Below the pieces are notes generated by a model that was given only the letters and a program-made list of their open reading frames with translations, did not search any database and was not told the DNA's origin. The position numbers and the translations under genes were made by a program. This document shows positions 45,940-56,560 of a DNA stretch of 64,000 bases, in pieces. This DNA comes from Ferrimonas balearica (GTDB lineage: Bacteria; Pseudomonadota; Gammaproteobacteria; Enterobacterales; Shewanellaceae), in NCBI RefSeq assembly GCF_019802055.1, contig NZ_JAHVHW010000004.1, forward strand, positions 772,478 to 836,477, written 5' to 3'. The first letter of the stretch is position 1, and each line of letters opens with the position of its first letter.

Positions 45940-45971
45940 GTGGATTTGACCATAGGGGTGGTCAAATCCAC
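45940..45971. promoter_or_regulatory. Perfect 13-bp inverted repeat, possible enhancer-binding site
   Basis: GTGGATTTGACCA (45940-45952) and TGGTCAAATCCAC (45959-45971) are separated by six bases. It lies about 115 bases upstream of the -24/-12 element, the usual distance for a sigma-54 activator site, and 12 bases after the dusA stop. There is no T run, so it is not a standard terminator for dusA. Confidence 0.5.
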
Positions 45972-45982
45972 TACTGACTGCA

Positions 45983-46957
45983 TCAGGCTTCGCGAGCTGC
46001 CTCGGGCAGACTGGCCAGCGCGTCTGCCAGCACCTCAGCGCCCATGCCCGGCAGATGGGCATTTTGCGCCAGGTAGCGACGCCACTGACGCGCCCCGGGC
46101 ATGCCGTTAAACAGGCCCAGCATATGGCGGGTAACGTGATTGGCACGACCGCCGTTGGCGATGTGCCGCTCCAGATAGGGGATCATCCGCTGCGCCACCT
46201 CAGCCCGGGAAAGCACAGGACGGGCATCACCATACAGACGCTGGTCCACCTCCGCCATCATGTAGGGGTTCTGGTAAGCCTCACGCCCCACCATTACACC
46301 GTCCAGATGCTGAAGGTGGGCCTCACACTGCTCCAGCGTGGTGATGCCACCGTTTACGGAGATGTTGAGGTGAGCGAAGTCCCGCTTCACCTGATAGGCC
46401 CGGTCATAGATCAGTTCCGGGATCTCCCGGTTCTCTTTGGGGCTCAACCCCTGCAGCCAGGCCTTGCGGGCGTGAATGGTAAACACGTCGCAGCCAGCGG
46501 CTGAAACGATGTCGATAAAGCGGGTCAGGAATTCGTAGCTGTCCTGCTCATCAATGCCGATTCGGGTTTTTACCGTCACCGGAATGCTGACCACGTCCTG
46601 CATCGCTTTGACGCAGTCAGCCACCAGTTGAGGCTCCGCCATCAGGCAAGCGCCAAAACGGCCATTCTGAACCCGGTCAGAGGGACACCCGACGTTCAGG
46701 TTTACCTCATCGTACCCTCGCTCCTCCGCCAGCTTGGCGCAGTGCGCCAGATCCGCCGGATTGCTACCACCAAGTTGCAGCGCGACCGGATGCTCCTCGT
46801 CATTGAAGCCCAGGTAGTCCCCCTTGCCATGAATGATCGCGCCGGTGGTTACCATCTCGGTATAGAGCAGTGCCTGACGAGAGATCAGACGGGCAAAGTA
46901 ACGGTAGTGGCGGTCGGTCCAATCCAACATCGGAGCAACGGAAAAGGTGCGCTTCAT
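45983..46957 (-). CDS. dusA: tRNA-dihydrouridine(20/20a) synthase
   Basis: FMN-dependent reductase that forms dihydrouridine in the tRNA D-loop. About 324 aa. Motifs are [20 protein letters not shown] at the N-terminus, [21 protein letters not shown] with the catalytic Cys, [18 protein letters not shown] and [16 protein letters not shown] 46957 ([10 protein letters not shown]) follows GAGG at six bases; ATG 46969 is an alternative. The frame is open upstream to 47068 but the extra residues are not family-like. Confidence 0.95.
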   Translation of the reverse strand: MKRTFSVAPMLDWTDRHYRYFARLISRQALLYTEMVTTGAIIHGKGDYLGFNDEEHPVALQLGGSNPADLAHCAKLAEERGYDEVNLNVGCPSDRVQNGRFGACLMAEPQLVADCVKAMQDVVSIPVTVKTRIGIDEQDSYEFLTRFIDIVSAAGCDVFTIHARKAWLQGLSPKENREIPELIYDRAYQVKRDFAHLNISVNGGITTLEQCEAHLQHLDGVMVGREAYQNPYMMAEVDQRLYGDARPVLSRAEVAQRMIPYLERHIANGGRANHVTRHMLGLFNGMPGARQWRRYLAQNAHLPGMGAEVLADALASLPEAAREA

Positions 46958-47200
46958 CGGGAGCCTCATGGAATTTGGGGAGGCGTATTCTACCCAAGGC
47001 CAGCCCAAATGCACAGGCGATTTTTTCGCCAACCTTAAGGACCATAGCAGTGCGTAAAAAGTCGTCACAAGGCTAGGGAGTTCAGGCGGGTTTTGTTATC
47101 CTGTGCGGCGCCGGGAGCCATAAGCCAAAAAAGCGAAAAAACTCAATAGCCACGGCAGGTTCCCTCACTTACCTCTACCTACTACTACAGGACAGTTGCA

Positions 47201-48304
47201 ATGAGTCTTGCTGATAAAGTCTTGGCCGTTAACAACGATCTTCCCATCCGTACTGAACTGCCGGTCCACTCCGGAAAAGTCCGCTCTGTTTACTGGCTGA
47301 CCGAAGCCGACAGCCGCCGCCTGATCAAAGAGAAAGGCTACGATGTGGCGGAAGATGCACCGCTGGCGATCATGGTGATCTCCGATCGCATCAGCGCGTT
47401 CGACTGCATCTGGCACGGTGAAGGTGGCATGAACGGTGTCCCCGGCAAGGGCGCCGCCCTGAACGCCATCTCCAACCACTGGTTCCGCCTGTTCAAGGAG
47501 AAGGGCCTGGCGGACAGCCACATTCTGGACATCCCGCACCCCTTCGTCTGGATCGTTCAGAAGGCCAAGCCGGTTATGATCGAGGCGATCTGCCGTCAGT
47601 ACATCACCGGCTCCATGTGGCGCGCCTACAGCAAGGGCGAGCGCAACTTCTGTGGCATTGAGCTGCCGGAAGGGCTGGAGAAAGACCAGAAGCTGCCTGA
47701 GCTGCTGATCACCCCCTCCACCAAGGGCATTTTGGAAGGCATTCCGGGTGTCCCCGCCGTCGACGACGTCAACATCACCCGCCAGAACATCGAAGACAAC
47801 TTCGAGGCCTTTAACTTCCGCTCTCAGGAAGACATTGATCGCTACGAAGTGCTCCTTAAAGAGGGCTTCGATGTGATCTCCGATGCCCTGGCCCAGCTGG
47901 ACCAGGTGTTTGTCGATACCAAGTTCGAGTTTGGCTACGTCACCGACGCCGCAGGTAACGAAAAACTGATCTACATGGATGAAGTGGGCACACCGGATTC
48001 CTCCCGCATCTGGGATGGTCCGGCCTACCGTGAAGGCAAGGTAGTGGAGAACTCCAAGGAGGGCTTCCGCCAGCTGCTGCTCAACCACTTCCCGGATCCG
48101 GATATCCTGCTCAATAAGGACCGGATGGAGGAGCGCTCTGCACTGGCCCGTGACAACGCGCTGCCTGCTGAGGTGCTGATGGCAGTCTCCAAAACCTATG
48201 TGGACATTGCGGAAAAGGTCACTGGTGAGAAGCTGGTGCTCTCGGACAATCCGAAGGCGGAGATCATCCAGATCCTTCAGGAGCAGTACGGTCTGATCGA
48301 CTGA
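47201..48304 (+). CDS. purC: Phosphoribosylaminoimidazole-succinocarboxamide synthase, long form
   Basis: Joins aspartate to CAIR to form SAICAR in purine synthesis. At 367 aa this is the long form seen in Shewanella-like bacteria, not the ~237-aa E. coli form. Family motifs are [49 protein letters not shown] and the [12 protein letters not shown] segment. AGGA lies eight bases before the ATG. It stands alone, with its own terminator. Confidence 0.95.
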   Translation: MSLADKVLAVNNDLPIRTELPVHSGKVRSVYWLTEADSRRLIKEKGYDVAEDAPLAIMVISDRISAFDCIWHGEGGMNGVPGKGAALNAISNHWFRLFKEKGLADSHILDIPHPFVWIVQKAKPVMIEAICRQYITGSMWRAYSKGERNFCGIELPEGLEKDQKLPELLITPSTKGILEGIPGVPAVDDVNITRQNIEDNFEAFNFRSQEDIDRYEVLLKEGFDVISDALAQLDQVFVDTKFEFGYVTDAAGNEKLIYMDEVGTPDSSRIWDGPAYREGKVVENSKEGFRQLLLNHFPDPDILLNKDRMEERSALARDNALPAEVLMAVSKTYVDIAEKVTGEKLVLSDNPKAEIIQILQEQYGLID

Positions 48305-48320
48305 GACTGACTCAAGCAAG

Positions 48321-48347
48321 AAAGGAGGCGAAAGCCTCCTTTTTTTG
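48321..48347 (+). terminator. Terminator of purC
   Basis: AAAGGAGGC and GCCTCCTTT enclose GAAA and are followed by further T residues, 17 bases past the purC stop. Confidence 0.9.
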
Positions 48348-48372
48348 GCCCTTCACCGGCCAGATAAACGAC

Positions 48373-48393
48373 AGGGGCCCCAGCGGGCCCCCT
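48373..48393 (-). terminator. Hairpin after the YdcH gene
   Basis: GGGGCCC and GGGCCCC pair around CAGC. The minus-strand downstream sequence is TGTCGTTTATC, only moderately T-rich, so terminator strength is uncertain. Confidence 0.45.
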
Positions 48394-48398
48394 TATCC

Positions 48399-48638
48399 TC
48401 AAGCGGCTTTGATCCGCTCGTACAGGTCATCTTTTAACTGCAAGCGCTGCTTTTTCAAGCCTTCTAATGTCTCGTCTGCCGCGGCCTCCAGCCCCTCCTC
48501 AATGCGACGGATCTCGCGGTCCAGCTCGTGGTATTGGTTATAGAGTTTGTGGAAGGTATCGTCGGAAAGGTTCAGCTCCTGGATCTGATCAACGTGGGCG
48601 GGGAATTCATTCACCAGGCTGTGGTCAGCAACTATCAT
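48399..48638 (-). CDS. YdcH family protein (DUF465)
   Basis: A 79-aa, charged, mostly coiled-coil protein. The segment HKLYNQYHELDREIRRIEEGLEAAADETLEGLKKQRLQLKDDLYERI matches the DUF465/YdcH family, whose function is unknown. AGGAGG is seen upstream. The gene is monocistronic, convergent with purC, and downstream of the flavin monooxygenase gene with about a 100-bp gap. Confidence 0.88.
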   Translation of the reverse strand: MIVADHSLVNEFPAHVDQIQELNLSDDTFHKLYNQYHELDREIRRIEEGLEAAADETLEGLKKQRLQLKDDLYERIKAA

Positions 48639-48736
48639 CTTTTGAGTCCTCCTTTGGGGGGTTCATCTCCATCATGCGCCTCTGCCCCATCGATTTTTTT
48701 GATGAGGATCAGTAAAGGGTTTGTTATTGGGGCGCA

Positions 48737-50044
48737 TTATCCGACGCGCCCTAACCGCTCCATTCCCCGCTTCAGTTCCCGCGCAACATCCCGCTCATAC
48801 AGTGCAAAATCCAGCTGCATGGTGTGGCGGCGTGACGGGTAGTAATGCCCCCCATGAGTCTGTTCATCCACCTCAATGGCCCTGGCCATCTCGCCGGGTA
48901 CCGGAAGTTGATAGCGGCCCTGTATTAAGGGCACAACAAGACGCATCTGCACCTGGGCAAGGTTAAGCAGCGAGGGCAGAGCCTGAGCTAGCCCAAGAAA
49001 GATCAGAGTGGGGTGATCCGGCCTCAACAGCCGTTTGAACAGCGGCAGACGATTCTCTTTCAGCGGCAGCAGCCCTTCGGGCAGGAAGGGAAAACTGATC
49101 TCGTACCCGGTGGCGTAGATCACCACATCAAACGGTTCGCGCCGACCATCGGTAAACACCACCTCATCGCCCGCAAACCGCTCTATCCCCGGGCGCATCT
49201 GGATATCGCCGCTGCCCAGCCGCTGCAGAAATTCCCCGGATACGGAGGGGTGCGCCTCCAAAGGCTGATGATCCGGTTGCTGGATCCCCCAACGGGTGAT
49301 GTCACCCACGGTAAAGCGGTAGACCCAACGAAACAGCCGACGTGCCAACCAGCCGGGCACCCAGGGCGGCAGCAGCGCCTTGTCGGCAGGCTGGCCAAAC
49401 AGGTATTTCGGCATGATATAACCGCCCCGACGAGCGCTGACGCAGAGGCGTTCGGTCAGAAAGCGGGGGCTGAGCTCTGAGGCGATGTCCATGGCGCTGT
49501 TGCCAAACCCCACCACCAATACCCGTTTGCCACGCAGATCCAAAGGCTCCGTGGGATTCCGGTAGCTGTGGGCATGCATCACCTCTCCGCGGAAGCTTCC
49601 CGGGTACGCCGGCAAGGCGGGCTTCCAGTGATGCCCATTGGCCACCAGAACGTAGTCAAACAGGCTGTCATCGCCCTGATCCGTGCGCACCCGCCAGCGC
49701 GCGCCCTCCTCCGAGACCTCCGTCACCCAGGTGTTGAACTGAATGTGAGGGCGCAGGCCAAAATGCGCCACATAATCCTGAAAGTACTGAAAGATCTGCT
49801 GGTGTCCGGGAAAATCGGGGAAGTGATCCGGCATCGGAAAATCATCGAAGCTGGCTTTGGTTTTCGATGTGTCGATATGAAGCGACTGGTAGCAGGCAGA
49901 TTGGCCGTTGGGGTTGTTGTAGTACCAGTTACCGCCAATGTCGTCGGACGCTTCGTAGCAGACGGTATCTATCCCCGCTTCCCGCAGGGCCTTCAGTGCC
50001 GTAAAGCCGGATGGGCCGGCGCCAATGATGCAGACTCGAGCCAT
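48737..50044 (-). CDS. Flavin-containing monooxygenase
   Basis: FAD/NADPH oxygenase of the FMO/Baeyer-Villiger group, 435 aa. The FAD-binding GAGPSG is at residues 8-13, followed by YEASDDIGGNWYYN. The FMO signature appears as FRGEVMHAHSY, and the NADPH-binding Rossmann motif is VVGFGNSAMD. The segment VIYATGYEISFPFLP completes the family pattern. The substrate is unknown. AAGG lies about ten bases before the ATG. It is downstream of the opp operon but separated from it by a terminator, so it is probably expressed independently. Confidence 0.9.
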   Translation of the reverse strand: MARVCIIGAGPSGFTALKALREAGIDTVCYEASDDIGGNWYYNNPNGQSACYQSLHIDTSKTKASFDDFPMPDHFPDFPGHQQIFQYFQDYVAHFGLRPHIQFNTWVTEVSEEGARWRVRTDQGDDSLFDYVLVANGHHWKPALPAYPGSFRGEVMHAHSYRNPTEPLDLRGKRVLVVGFGNSAMDIASELSPRFLTERLCVSARRGGYIMPKYLFGQPADKALLPPWVPGWLARRLFRWVYRFTVGDITRWGIQQPDHQPLEAHPSVSGEFLQRLGSGDIQMRPGIERFAGDEVVFTDGRREPFDVVIYATGYEISFPFLPEGLLPLKENRLPLFKRLLRPDHPTLIFLGLAQALPSLLNLAQVQMRLVVPLIQGRYQLPVPGEMARAIEVDEQTHGGHYYPSRRHTMQLDFALYERDVARELKRGMERLGRVG

Positions 50045-50132
50045 GGTTGGGTTTCCTTATCCCTTTGAGGCAAAGGTAACAGGCCCTGTCGGATTTTTCG
50101 CCTGCTTGCATTTTCCCTGGTGATATCGCCAA

Positions 50133-50158
50133 TAAAAAAGCGCCCCGAGGGGCGCTTA
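50133..50158 (-). terminator. Terminator of the opp operon
   Basis: AAGCGCCCC and GGGGCGCTT enclose a three-base loop; on the minus strand the stem is followed by TTTTATT. It lies 25 bases after oppF. Confidence 0.85.
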
Positions 50159-50182
50159 TGCGGTTGGAGAAAGGGCTGAGCC

Positions 50183-51171
50183 TCAGGCTGCGACGTCGTG
50201 TCTCGGACAGGCCACCTGATGGGTGCCTCCCAGAGATTGCAACTGGGGCTTCTGCTCTGAGCAACTGTCACAAACCGATGGGCATCGGGTACGGAATACG
50301 CAACCGGATGGCGGGCTGATCGGAGAGGGCAGCTCGCCGGTCAGCAGGATGATCTCCTTCTGGCGCTCCTGCTCCGGATCCGGCAGCGGCACGGCAGACA
50401 GCAGCGCACGACTGTAGGGGTGCGACGGCTTGCCGTACAGCTCTTCGCTGGTGCCGGTTTCCACCTGATTCCCCAGATACATCACCATCACTCGATCGGA
50501 GATGTGCTTCACCACAGAGAGGTCGTGGGCGATAAAGATCAGGGACAGGCCCATCTCCCGCTGCAGGTCCTTCAGCAGATTCACCACCTGAGCCTGAATA
50601 GAAACGTCCAGAGCGGATACCGGCTCATCACAGATCACCAGTTTTGGCTTGAGGATCAGCGCCCGGGCGATGCCAATACGCTGACACTGACCACCGGAGA
50701 ACTCGTGGGGATAGCGGTTGATCACGTTGGGCAGCAGGCCCACCTTCGCCATCATGGCACGCACTTCGTCCTGAACCTGCTCTTTGCTCCAGTCCGGGTA
50801 GTAGTTGCGCAGCGGCTCGCCGATGATTTCGCCCACGGTCATCCGCGGGTTCAGGGAGGCGAGTGGATCCTGGAAGATCATCTGCACATCTTTACGCAGG
50901 GTTTTCATGGCCGCCGGGTTTTTATGATCCACCTTCTGACCATTGAAGAACACCTCGCCTTCAGCGATCGGCACCAGGCCGATCAGGGCGCGAGCCAGGG
51001 TGGATTTGCCACAACCGGACTCACCCACAACACCCAGCGTTTCACCGGGTTGAACCTCAAAGGACACGCCATCCACCGCTTTAAGCTGGGGAACTGGATC
51101 CCAGGGCCACTTCTGGGCTTTCTTGATGCCGAAGCGGACCTTAATGCCATTGGCTTTCAACAGGGGCTGAT

Positions 51172-51175
<4 letters not shown>
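50183..51175 (-). CDS. oppF: Oligopeptide ABC transporter ATP-binding protein OppF
   Basis: Second ATPase of the oligopeptide importer. The 330-aa protein has Walker [10 protein letters not shown], the signature [17 protein letters not shown], Walker [13 protein letters not shown] and the switch His in FIAHDLSVV. The C-terminal cysteine-containing segment ([13 protein letters not shown]) is typical of OppF/DppF. Its ATG overlaps the oppD stop as ATGA. It is the last gene of oppABCDF. Confidence 0.96.
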
Positions 51176-52143
<968 letters not shown>

Positions 52144-52152
52144 GGCGCCTCC

Positions 52153-53067
52153 TTAACGGTCTTTCGGATCCAGCGCGTCCCGCAGGCCGTCGCCGATGTA
52201 GTTAAAGCAGAACAGGGTGACCACCAGGAAAGAGGTGGGGAACACCAGCTGCCAGAGGGCCACTTCCATGGTCATCGCGCCTTCATTCACCAGCGCACCC
52301 CAGGAGGTGTAGGGCTCCTGAACCCCCAGGCCGAGGAAGCTGAGGAAGGACTCAAACAGGATCATGGAGGGCACCAGCAGGGAGGCGTACACCACCACGA
52401 TGCCCAGCACGTTCGGTACCAGGTGACGCAGGATGATGTCCTTGGTCGGAGTACCCGACACGATGGCGGCTTCCACAAACTCCTTCTTCTTCAGACCCAG
52501 GGTCAGACCCCGCACAATACGGGCCATATCCAGCCAGGACACCGCACCGATGGCGAGGAAGATCAGGAACAGGCTGCGACCGAAGAAGGTCATCAGCAGA
52601 ATCACCAGGAACATGAACGGGAAGGAGTTCAGGATCTCCAGGGTTCGCATCATGATGTTGTCAGTACGGCCGCCGACGTAACCGGCGATGGAGCCGTACA
52701 GGGTACCGATGGCCACCGCCACCAGCGCCCCCAGGATCCCCACCATAAAGGAGATGCGGCCCCCTTCCAGCGTACGGACAAACAGGTCACGCCCCAGGAA
52801 GTCGGTGCCAAAGTAGTGGCCATTGGCCAGGGAGGGCGCTGACGCCATGTTCTCCCAGTCCATCTCATCAAAGCTGTAGCTGGAGAGGCTGGGGCCAATC
52901 ACCACCAGTACGGCGATCAGCGCCAGTACCGCCAGCGACACCACGGCGGCGCGGTTGCGCAGGAAGCGGCGACGGGCATCGGCCCAGAGGGAGCGCCCCT
53001 CCACTTCCAGCTCCGCCGCAAAGTTCTCTACCGCTTCGTTGTTCTGTTTCTGTGCGATGGTTTGCAT
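52153..53067 (-). CDS. oppC: Oligopeptide ABC transporter permease OppC
   Basis: One of two inner-membrane permeases of the oligopeptide importer, 304 aa with about six helices. An N-terminal cytoplasmic stretch (residues 1-40) precedes the first helix, as in OppC/DppC. The EAA loop lies in EAAIVSGTPTKDIILRHLVPN. Its ribosome-binding site GGAGG overlaps the end of oppB, with which it is separated by only three bases. Confidence 0.95.
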   Translation of the reverse strand: MQTIAQKQNNEAVENFAAELEVEGRSLWADARRRFLRNRAAVVSLAVLALIAVLVVIGPSLSSYSFDEMDWENMASAPSLANGHYFGTDFLGRDLFVRTLEGGRISFMVGILGALVAVAIGTLYGSIAGYVGGRTDNIMMRTLEILNSFPFMFLVILLMTFFGRSLFLIFLAIGAVSWLDMARIVRGLTLGLKKKEFVEAAIVSGTPTKDIILRHLVPNVLGIVVVYASLLVPSMILFESFLSFLGLGVQEPYTSWGALVNEGAMTMEVALWQLVFPTSFLVVTLFCFNYIGDGLRDALDPKDR

Positions 53068-53070
53068 GAC

Positions 53071-53997
53071 TTAACCCTCCACCCGAATACGCGGATCGAT
53101 CAGGCCATAGAGGATGTCCACGATGGCGGTAAACAGGATGGTGAGTGAGCCCACCAGGATGGTCAGGCCCAATACCAGGGAGTAGTCACGGTTCAGCGCG
53201 CCGTTGACGAAGTACTGGCCGATGCCGGGGATGCCAAACACGGTCTCAATCACCACGGAACCGGTGATGATCCCGACAAAGGCCGGGCCCAGGTAGGAGA
53301 CCACCGGCAGCATCGCGGGCTTCAGGGCGTGCTTGAAGATGATGTAGCGCATCGGCAGACCCTTGGCATGGCAGGTGCGGATAAAGGGCGAGTGCAGCAC
53401 CTCAATCATGGAACCGCGCATGATACGGGCGATGGAGGCCATGTAGAGGATCGCCATGGCGGACACCGGCAACACCAGGTTGGCCCAGTGGCCGTCGTTC
53501 CACCCCCCCGCTGGCAGCCAGTTCAGGCCGACGGCAAAGATCATCACCAGTACCGGAGCCAGCACAAACGAAGGCAGAACCACCCCAACCATCGCCAGGC
53601 TCATTACGGTGTAATCCACCCAGGTGTTCTGCTTCAGTGCCGCAACGGTGCCCAGTGCCACACCGAAAATTACGGTGAAGACAAAGGCCACCACACCCAG
53701 TTTGATGGAGACCGGGAAGCTCTGAGCCACCAGCTCATTCACGCTGTAGTCGCGGTATTTGAAAGAGGGTCCCAGGTCGCCCTTCAGCAGGTCGCCCAGG
53801 TAGTACAGATACTGCTGCCACATCGGCTTATCCAGATGGTACTTGGCTTCAATGTTGGCCAGTACCTCCGGCGGCAGGTTGAAATCCCCGGTAAACGGGC
53901 TGCCCGGTGCCGACTGCATCATAAAGAAGGACAGGGTCACCAGGATAAACAGAGTGGGGATCGCCATTGCCAGGCGCCGCACAGTAAATTGCAACAT
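53071..53997 (-). CDS. oppB: Oligopeptide ABC transporter permease OppB
   Basis: The other inner-membrane permease, 308 aa. It begins directly with a helix (MLQFTVRRLAMAIPTLFILV), has the OppB-type periplasmic loop after helix 1, and carries the EAA loop in RTCHAKGLPMRYIIFKHALK. GGAG lies seven bases before the ATG. It follows oppA by 48 bases, a gap in which mRNA processing could separate the more abundant oppA message. Confidence 0.95.
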   Translation of the reverse strand: MLQFTVRRLAMAIPTLFILVTLSFFMMQSAPGSPFTGDFNLPPEVLANIEAKYHLDKPMWQQYLYYLGDLLKGDLGPSFKYRDYSVNELVAQSFPVSIKLGVVAFVFTVIFGVALGTVAALKQNTWVDYTVMSLAMVGVVLPSFVLAPVLVMIFAVGLNWLPAGGWNDGHWANLVLPVSAMAILYMASIARIMRGSMIEVLHSPFIRTCHAKGLPMRYIIFKHALKPAMLPVVSYLGPAFVGIITGSVVIETVFGIPGIGQYFVNGALNRDYSLVLGLTILVGSLTILFTAIVDILYGLIDPRIRVEG

Positions 53998-54045
53998 GTC
54001 TTTACTCCTTGTGCCTCACAGGCACAGACTTCCGAGCCTCACCCC

Positions 54046-55668
54046 TCAATGGGCGATGATGTACAGGTTTTTGCTGTAAACGGTGTCTTCAACATTGTTC
54101 ATCGGGTAGCCCCCTACGTAGGGCTTCACCAGACGGCTGATCACCGACTCGTATACGGGGAGGACCGGCGCTTCAGCAGCGATGATCTCCTCGGCGCGGG
54201 TATAGAGCTTGGCGCGCTCTTCGTCGTCCGCCACCAGACGGGATTGGGCCATCAGTGCGTCGTATTCGGCATTGGCCCACTTGCCCTTGTTCTGACCGTG
54301 ATTGGACAGCATCACGTCGAGCATGGTGGAGGCTTCGTTGTAGTCACCGGCCCAGCCGGCACGGGCAACTTCAAAGCGGCCTTGGTTGCGGGTATCCAGG
54401 AAGGTTTTCCACTCCTGGTTCTCCAGTCGCACCTGAACCCCCAGCGGCTTCCACAGCTGCGCCACCACGATGGCGATCTTCTTATGGGACTCACTGGTGT
54501 TGTAGAGCAGGTTGATCAGCAGCGGACGGTCCGGGCCGTAACCCGCTTCCGCCATCAGCCGCTTGGCTTCCGCCAGTCGCTCTTCATGGGTCCAGGTGGA
54601 GTGTTCGATCACCGGCGGTTCAAAGCCGTTAACCGAGGAGGGGGTAAAGGTGTAGGCCGGACGCTGGCCCTGGCCGAGAACGTACTTGGTCAGTGCTTCA
54701 CGGTTGATGGCCAGAGACAACGCCTTGCGCACGCGCGGGTCATCATAGGGAGCCACCTTGGTGTTGAACTCGTAGTAGTACATCGACAGGTAGGGCGTGG
54801 TGCGGATCTCGTCCGGGATCTCCTGCTTGAGGCTCTTGTAGTGCTCCAGCGGGATGGTCAGCGACATGTCCACTTCACCCGCTTTGTAGCGGGCCAGTTC
54901 CGTGTTGGGAGAGACGATGGCCAGGAAGCTCACCTTATCCAGCACGGTGTTGGCGTTATCCCAGTAGGTGGGGCTGCGCTTCAGCTCAATTCGCTCGTTC
55001 ACCACCCACTTATCCAGGGTGTAAGCGCCATTGGTCACCATGTTTTCCGGGCGGGTCCATTGGTCGCCATACTTCTCCACCACCTTTTGCGGCGTGGGGA
55101 AGGTGTTCTGGTGTGCCAGCATACGAACAAAGTAAGGCACCGGCTTTTCCAGAGTCACCTCAAAGGTGCGATCATCCAGGGCACGCGCCCCCAGAGACTC
55201 AGGCGGCATCTCGCCGAGAATGATCTTTGAGGCGTTCTCTACGGTGGCGATCTCCAGATACCAGGCGTAGCGGGAGGCGGTGGCGGGATCCACGGCACGA
55301 CGGAAACCGAAAACGAAGTCGTGTGCGGTTACCGGGTCACCATTGGACCACTTGATCCCTTCGCGCAGGTGGAAGGTGAAGGTCTTGTTGTCTTCGGAAA
55401 CCTCCCAGTGGGTAGCTTGGGCAGGAATGATGTTGCCATCGGCATCCTGCTGCACCAGCCCTTCAAAGAGGTCCTTAGTGATGGTGGAGCCCGTGGTCCC
55501 TTCCACTTTCTGAGGGTCCAGCGAGGCTGGCTCAGAGCCGTTGCCACGCACCAACTCCTGCACCGGGTGCAGACGGGTTCCCTCAGGTACTTGTGCCCCC
55601 TGGGCGACCGGCAGTACCGACGCCAGGATCAGGCCGAGCCCCACGGCTTTCATTATGGTTTTCGCCAT
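54046..55668 (-). CDS. oppA: Periplasmic oligopeptide-binding protein OppA
   Basis: Captures peptides in the periplasm for the OppBCDF transporter; they feed nutrition and cell-wall peptide recycling. The precursor has 540 aa and a signal peptide ending LPVAQG-AQVP. Family features are GNGSEPASLDPQKVEGTTGS, HLREGIKWSNGDPVTAHDFVF and GWAGDYNEASTMLD. I use ATG 55668 (MAKTIMKAVG), which follows GGGAG at eight bases; the frame is open to 55725, but those residues (KCKKTITEPGS) are not part of a signal peptide. Confidence 0.95.
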   Translation of the reverse strand: MAKTIMKAVGLGLILASVLPVAQGAQVPEGTRLHPVQELVRGNGSEPASLDPQKVEGTTGSTITKDLFEGLVQQDADGNIIPAQATHWEVSEDNKTFTFHLREGIKWSNGDPVTAHDFVFGFRRAVDPATASRYAWYLEIATVENASKIILGEMPPESLGARALDDRTFEVTLEKPVPYFVRMLAHQNTFPTPQKVVEKYGDQWTRPENMVTNGAYTLDKWVVNERIELKRSPTYWDNANTVLDKVSFLAIVSPNTELARYKAGEVDMSLTIPLEHYKSLKQEIPDEIRTTPYLSMYYYEFNTKVAPYDDPRVRKALSLAINREALTKYVLGQGQRPAYTFTPSSVNGFEPPVIEHSTWTHEERLAEAKRLMAEAGYGPDRPLLINLLYNTSESHKKIAIVVAQLWKPLGVQVRLENQEWKTFLDTRNQGRFEVARAGWAGDYNEASTMLDVMLSNHGQNKGKWANAEYDALMAQSRLVADDEERAKLYTRAEEIIAAEAPVLPVYESVISRLVKPYVGGYPMNNVEDTVYSKNLYIIAH

Positions 55669-56018
55669 GTACAGCGCGCTCCCTGGTTCTGTTATTGTTT
55701 TTTTGCATTTGTTAACTTCCCACACTTCACTTACGCAAAGCGATTAACATTTTGGCAATATCTGTTTTTTTAGTGACTTATTTGCCCAAATGCCATCCAA
55801 ACATAACAAAAACACAATCTAAAGACACTAGGGAAACACATGCCGCTACCGCGCTCATCTCTGTATGACAACATCATCGTGATGTATGAGAGCAAAATTC
55901 ATTCTGAGAACTCGATAAATGCCAGTCGCTTACACCAGAATAGATAGAGAAACTCCGAATAAAATAAAAACGCCGCATTGAGAACAATGCGGCGCCTTTT
56001 TAACCAAAAAACACAGTT
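55669..56018. other. AT-rich spacer upstream of oppA
   Basis: This 350-base gap contains the oppA control region and the yjbQ terminator. It is much more AT-rich than the surrounding genes. I see no clear promoter hexamers or known operator. A 35-codon frame on the plus strand (ATG 55840, stop 55947, AGGGA upstream) is present but has no other support and is not called a gene. Confidence 0.5.
55966..55999 (-). terminator. Terminator of yjbQ
   Basis: GCCGCATTG and CAATGCGGC form a perfect 9-bp stem with an AGAA loop. On the minus strand it is followed by TTTTTATTTTA, and on the plus strand by TTTTT, so it can act in both directions. Confidence 0.85.
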
Positions 56019-56453
56019 TCAGTCAGCAAAATCACCCTGAAGGGTCGCAACAAGTGTTCGAGAACCACCCTGATCCCGGTGCTCTCCCAGGTAGATCCCC
56101 TGCCAGGTGCCCAGCAGTAACCGTCCCCGGTTCACTGGAATGGAGACGCTGCTGCCCAGCAAGCTGGCTTTCAGGTGTGCAGGCATATCATCGGGCCCTT
56201 CATAGGTATGCCGGTAGTAAGGGGCGTGCTCCGGCACCATCTGATTAAAGTGGGATTCGAAATCGGTGCGGACGGTCGGGTCGGCATTCTCGTTGATGGT
56301 CAGCGAGGCAGAGCTGTGCTGGATAAACAGGTGCAGCAAGCCAGTGTGGCAACGGCTCAGCTCAGGCAGGGCCGACTCAACCCGATCGGTGATCAGGTGA
56401 AAGCCGCGGGATAGAGCTGGAAGTCGAAAGGTGGTCTGGATCCACTGAGTCAT
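56019..56453 (-). CDS. yjbQ: YjbQ (UPF0047) family protein
   Basis: A 144-aa protein of the UPF0047/YjbQ family, for which a minor thiamine-phosphate synthase activity is described; its main role is not settled. The signature runs through FIQHSSASLTINENADPTVR, YEGPDDMPAHLKASLLGSS and LLGTWQGIYLGEHRDQGGSR. ATG 56453 (MTQWIQTTFRLPALSRGFHL) matches the family start; ATGs at 56483 and 56513 would add non-family residues. It lies downstream of a VC2662-like gene but a terminator intervenes. Confidence 0.92.
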   Translation of the reverse strand: MTQWIQTTFRLPALSRGFHLITDRVESALPELSRCHTGLLHLFIQHSSASLTINENADPTVRTDFESHFNQMVPEHAPYYRHTYEGPDDMPAHLKASLLGSSVSIPVNRGRLLLGTWQGIYLGEHRDQGGSRTLVATLQGDFAD

Positions 56454-56513
56454 AACGGGCTCGGACAACGATAGGGTGGGCATCACTCTGCCATGGGGGT
56501 GCGCCATAAACAA

Positions 56514-56538
56514 ATCGGGGGCCCTGCAGGCCCCCGGT
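56514..56538 (-). terminator. Terminator of the VC2662-like gene
   Basis: CGGGGGCC and GGCCCCCG enclose CTGCA; on the minus strand the stem is followed by ATTTGTTTAT. It lies 24 bases after the VC2662-like stop. Confidence 0.7.
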
Positions 56539-56560
56539 AGTCTCTCAACGCCACTGGCGT

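Noticed and set aside
45940..45971. Intrinsic terminator of dusA
   Set aside because: The inverted repeat lacks a T run on the minus strand; a regulatory site fits better.
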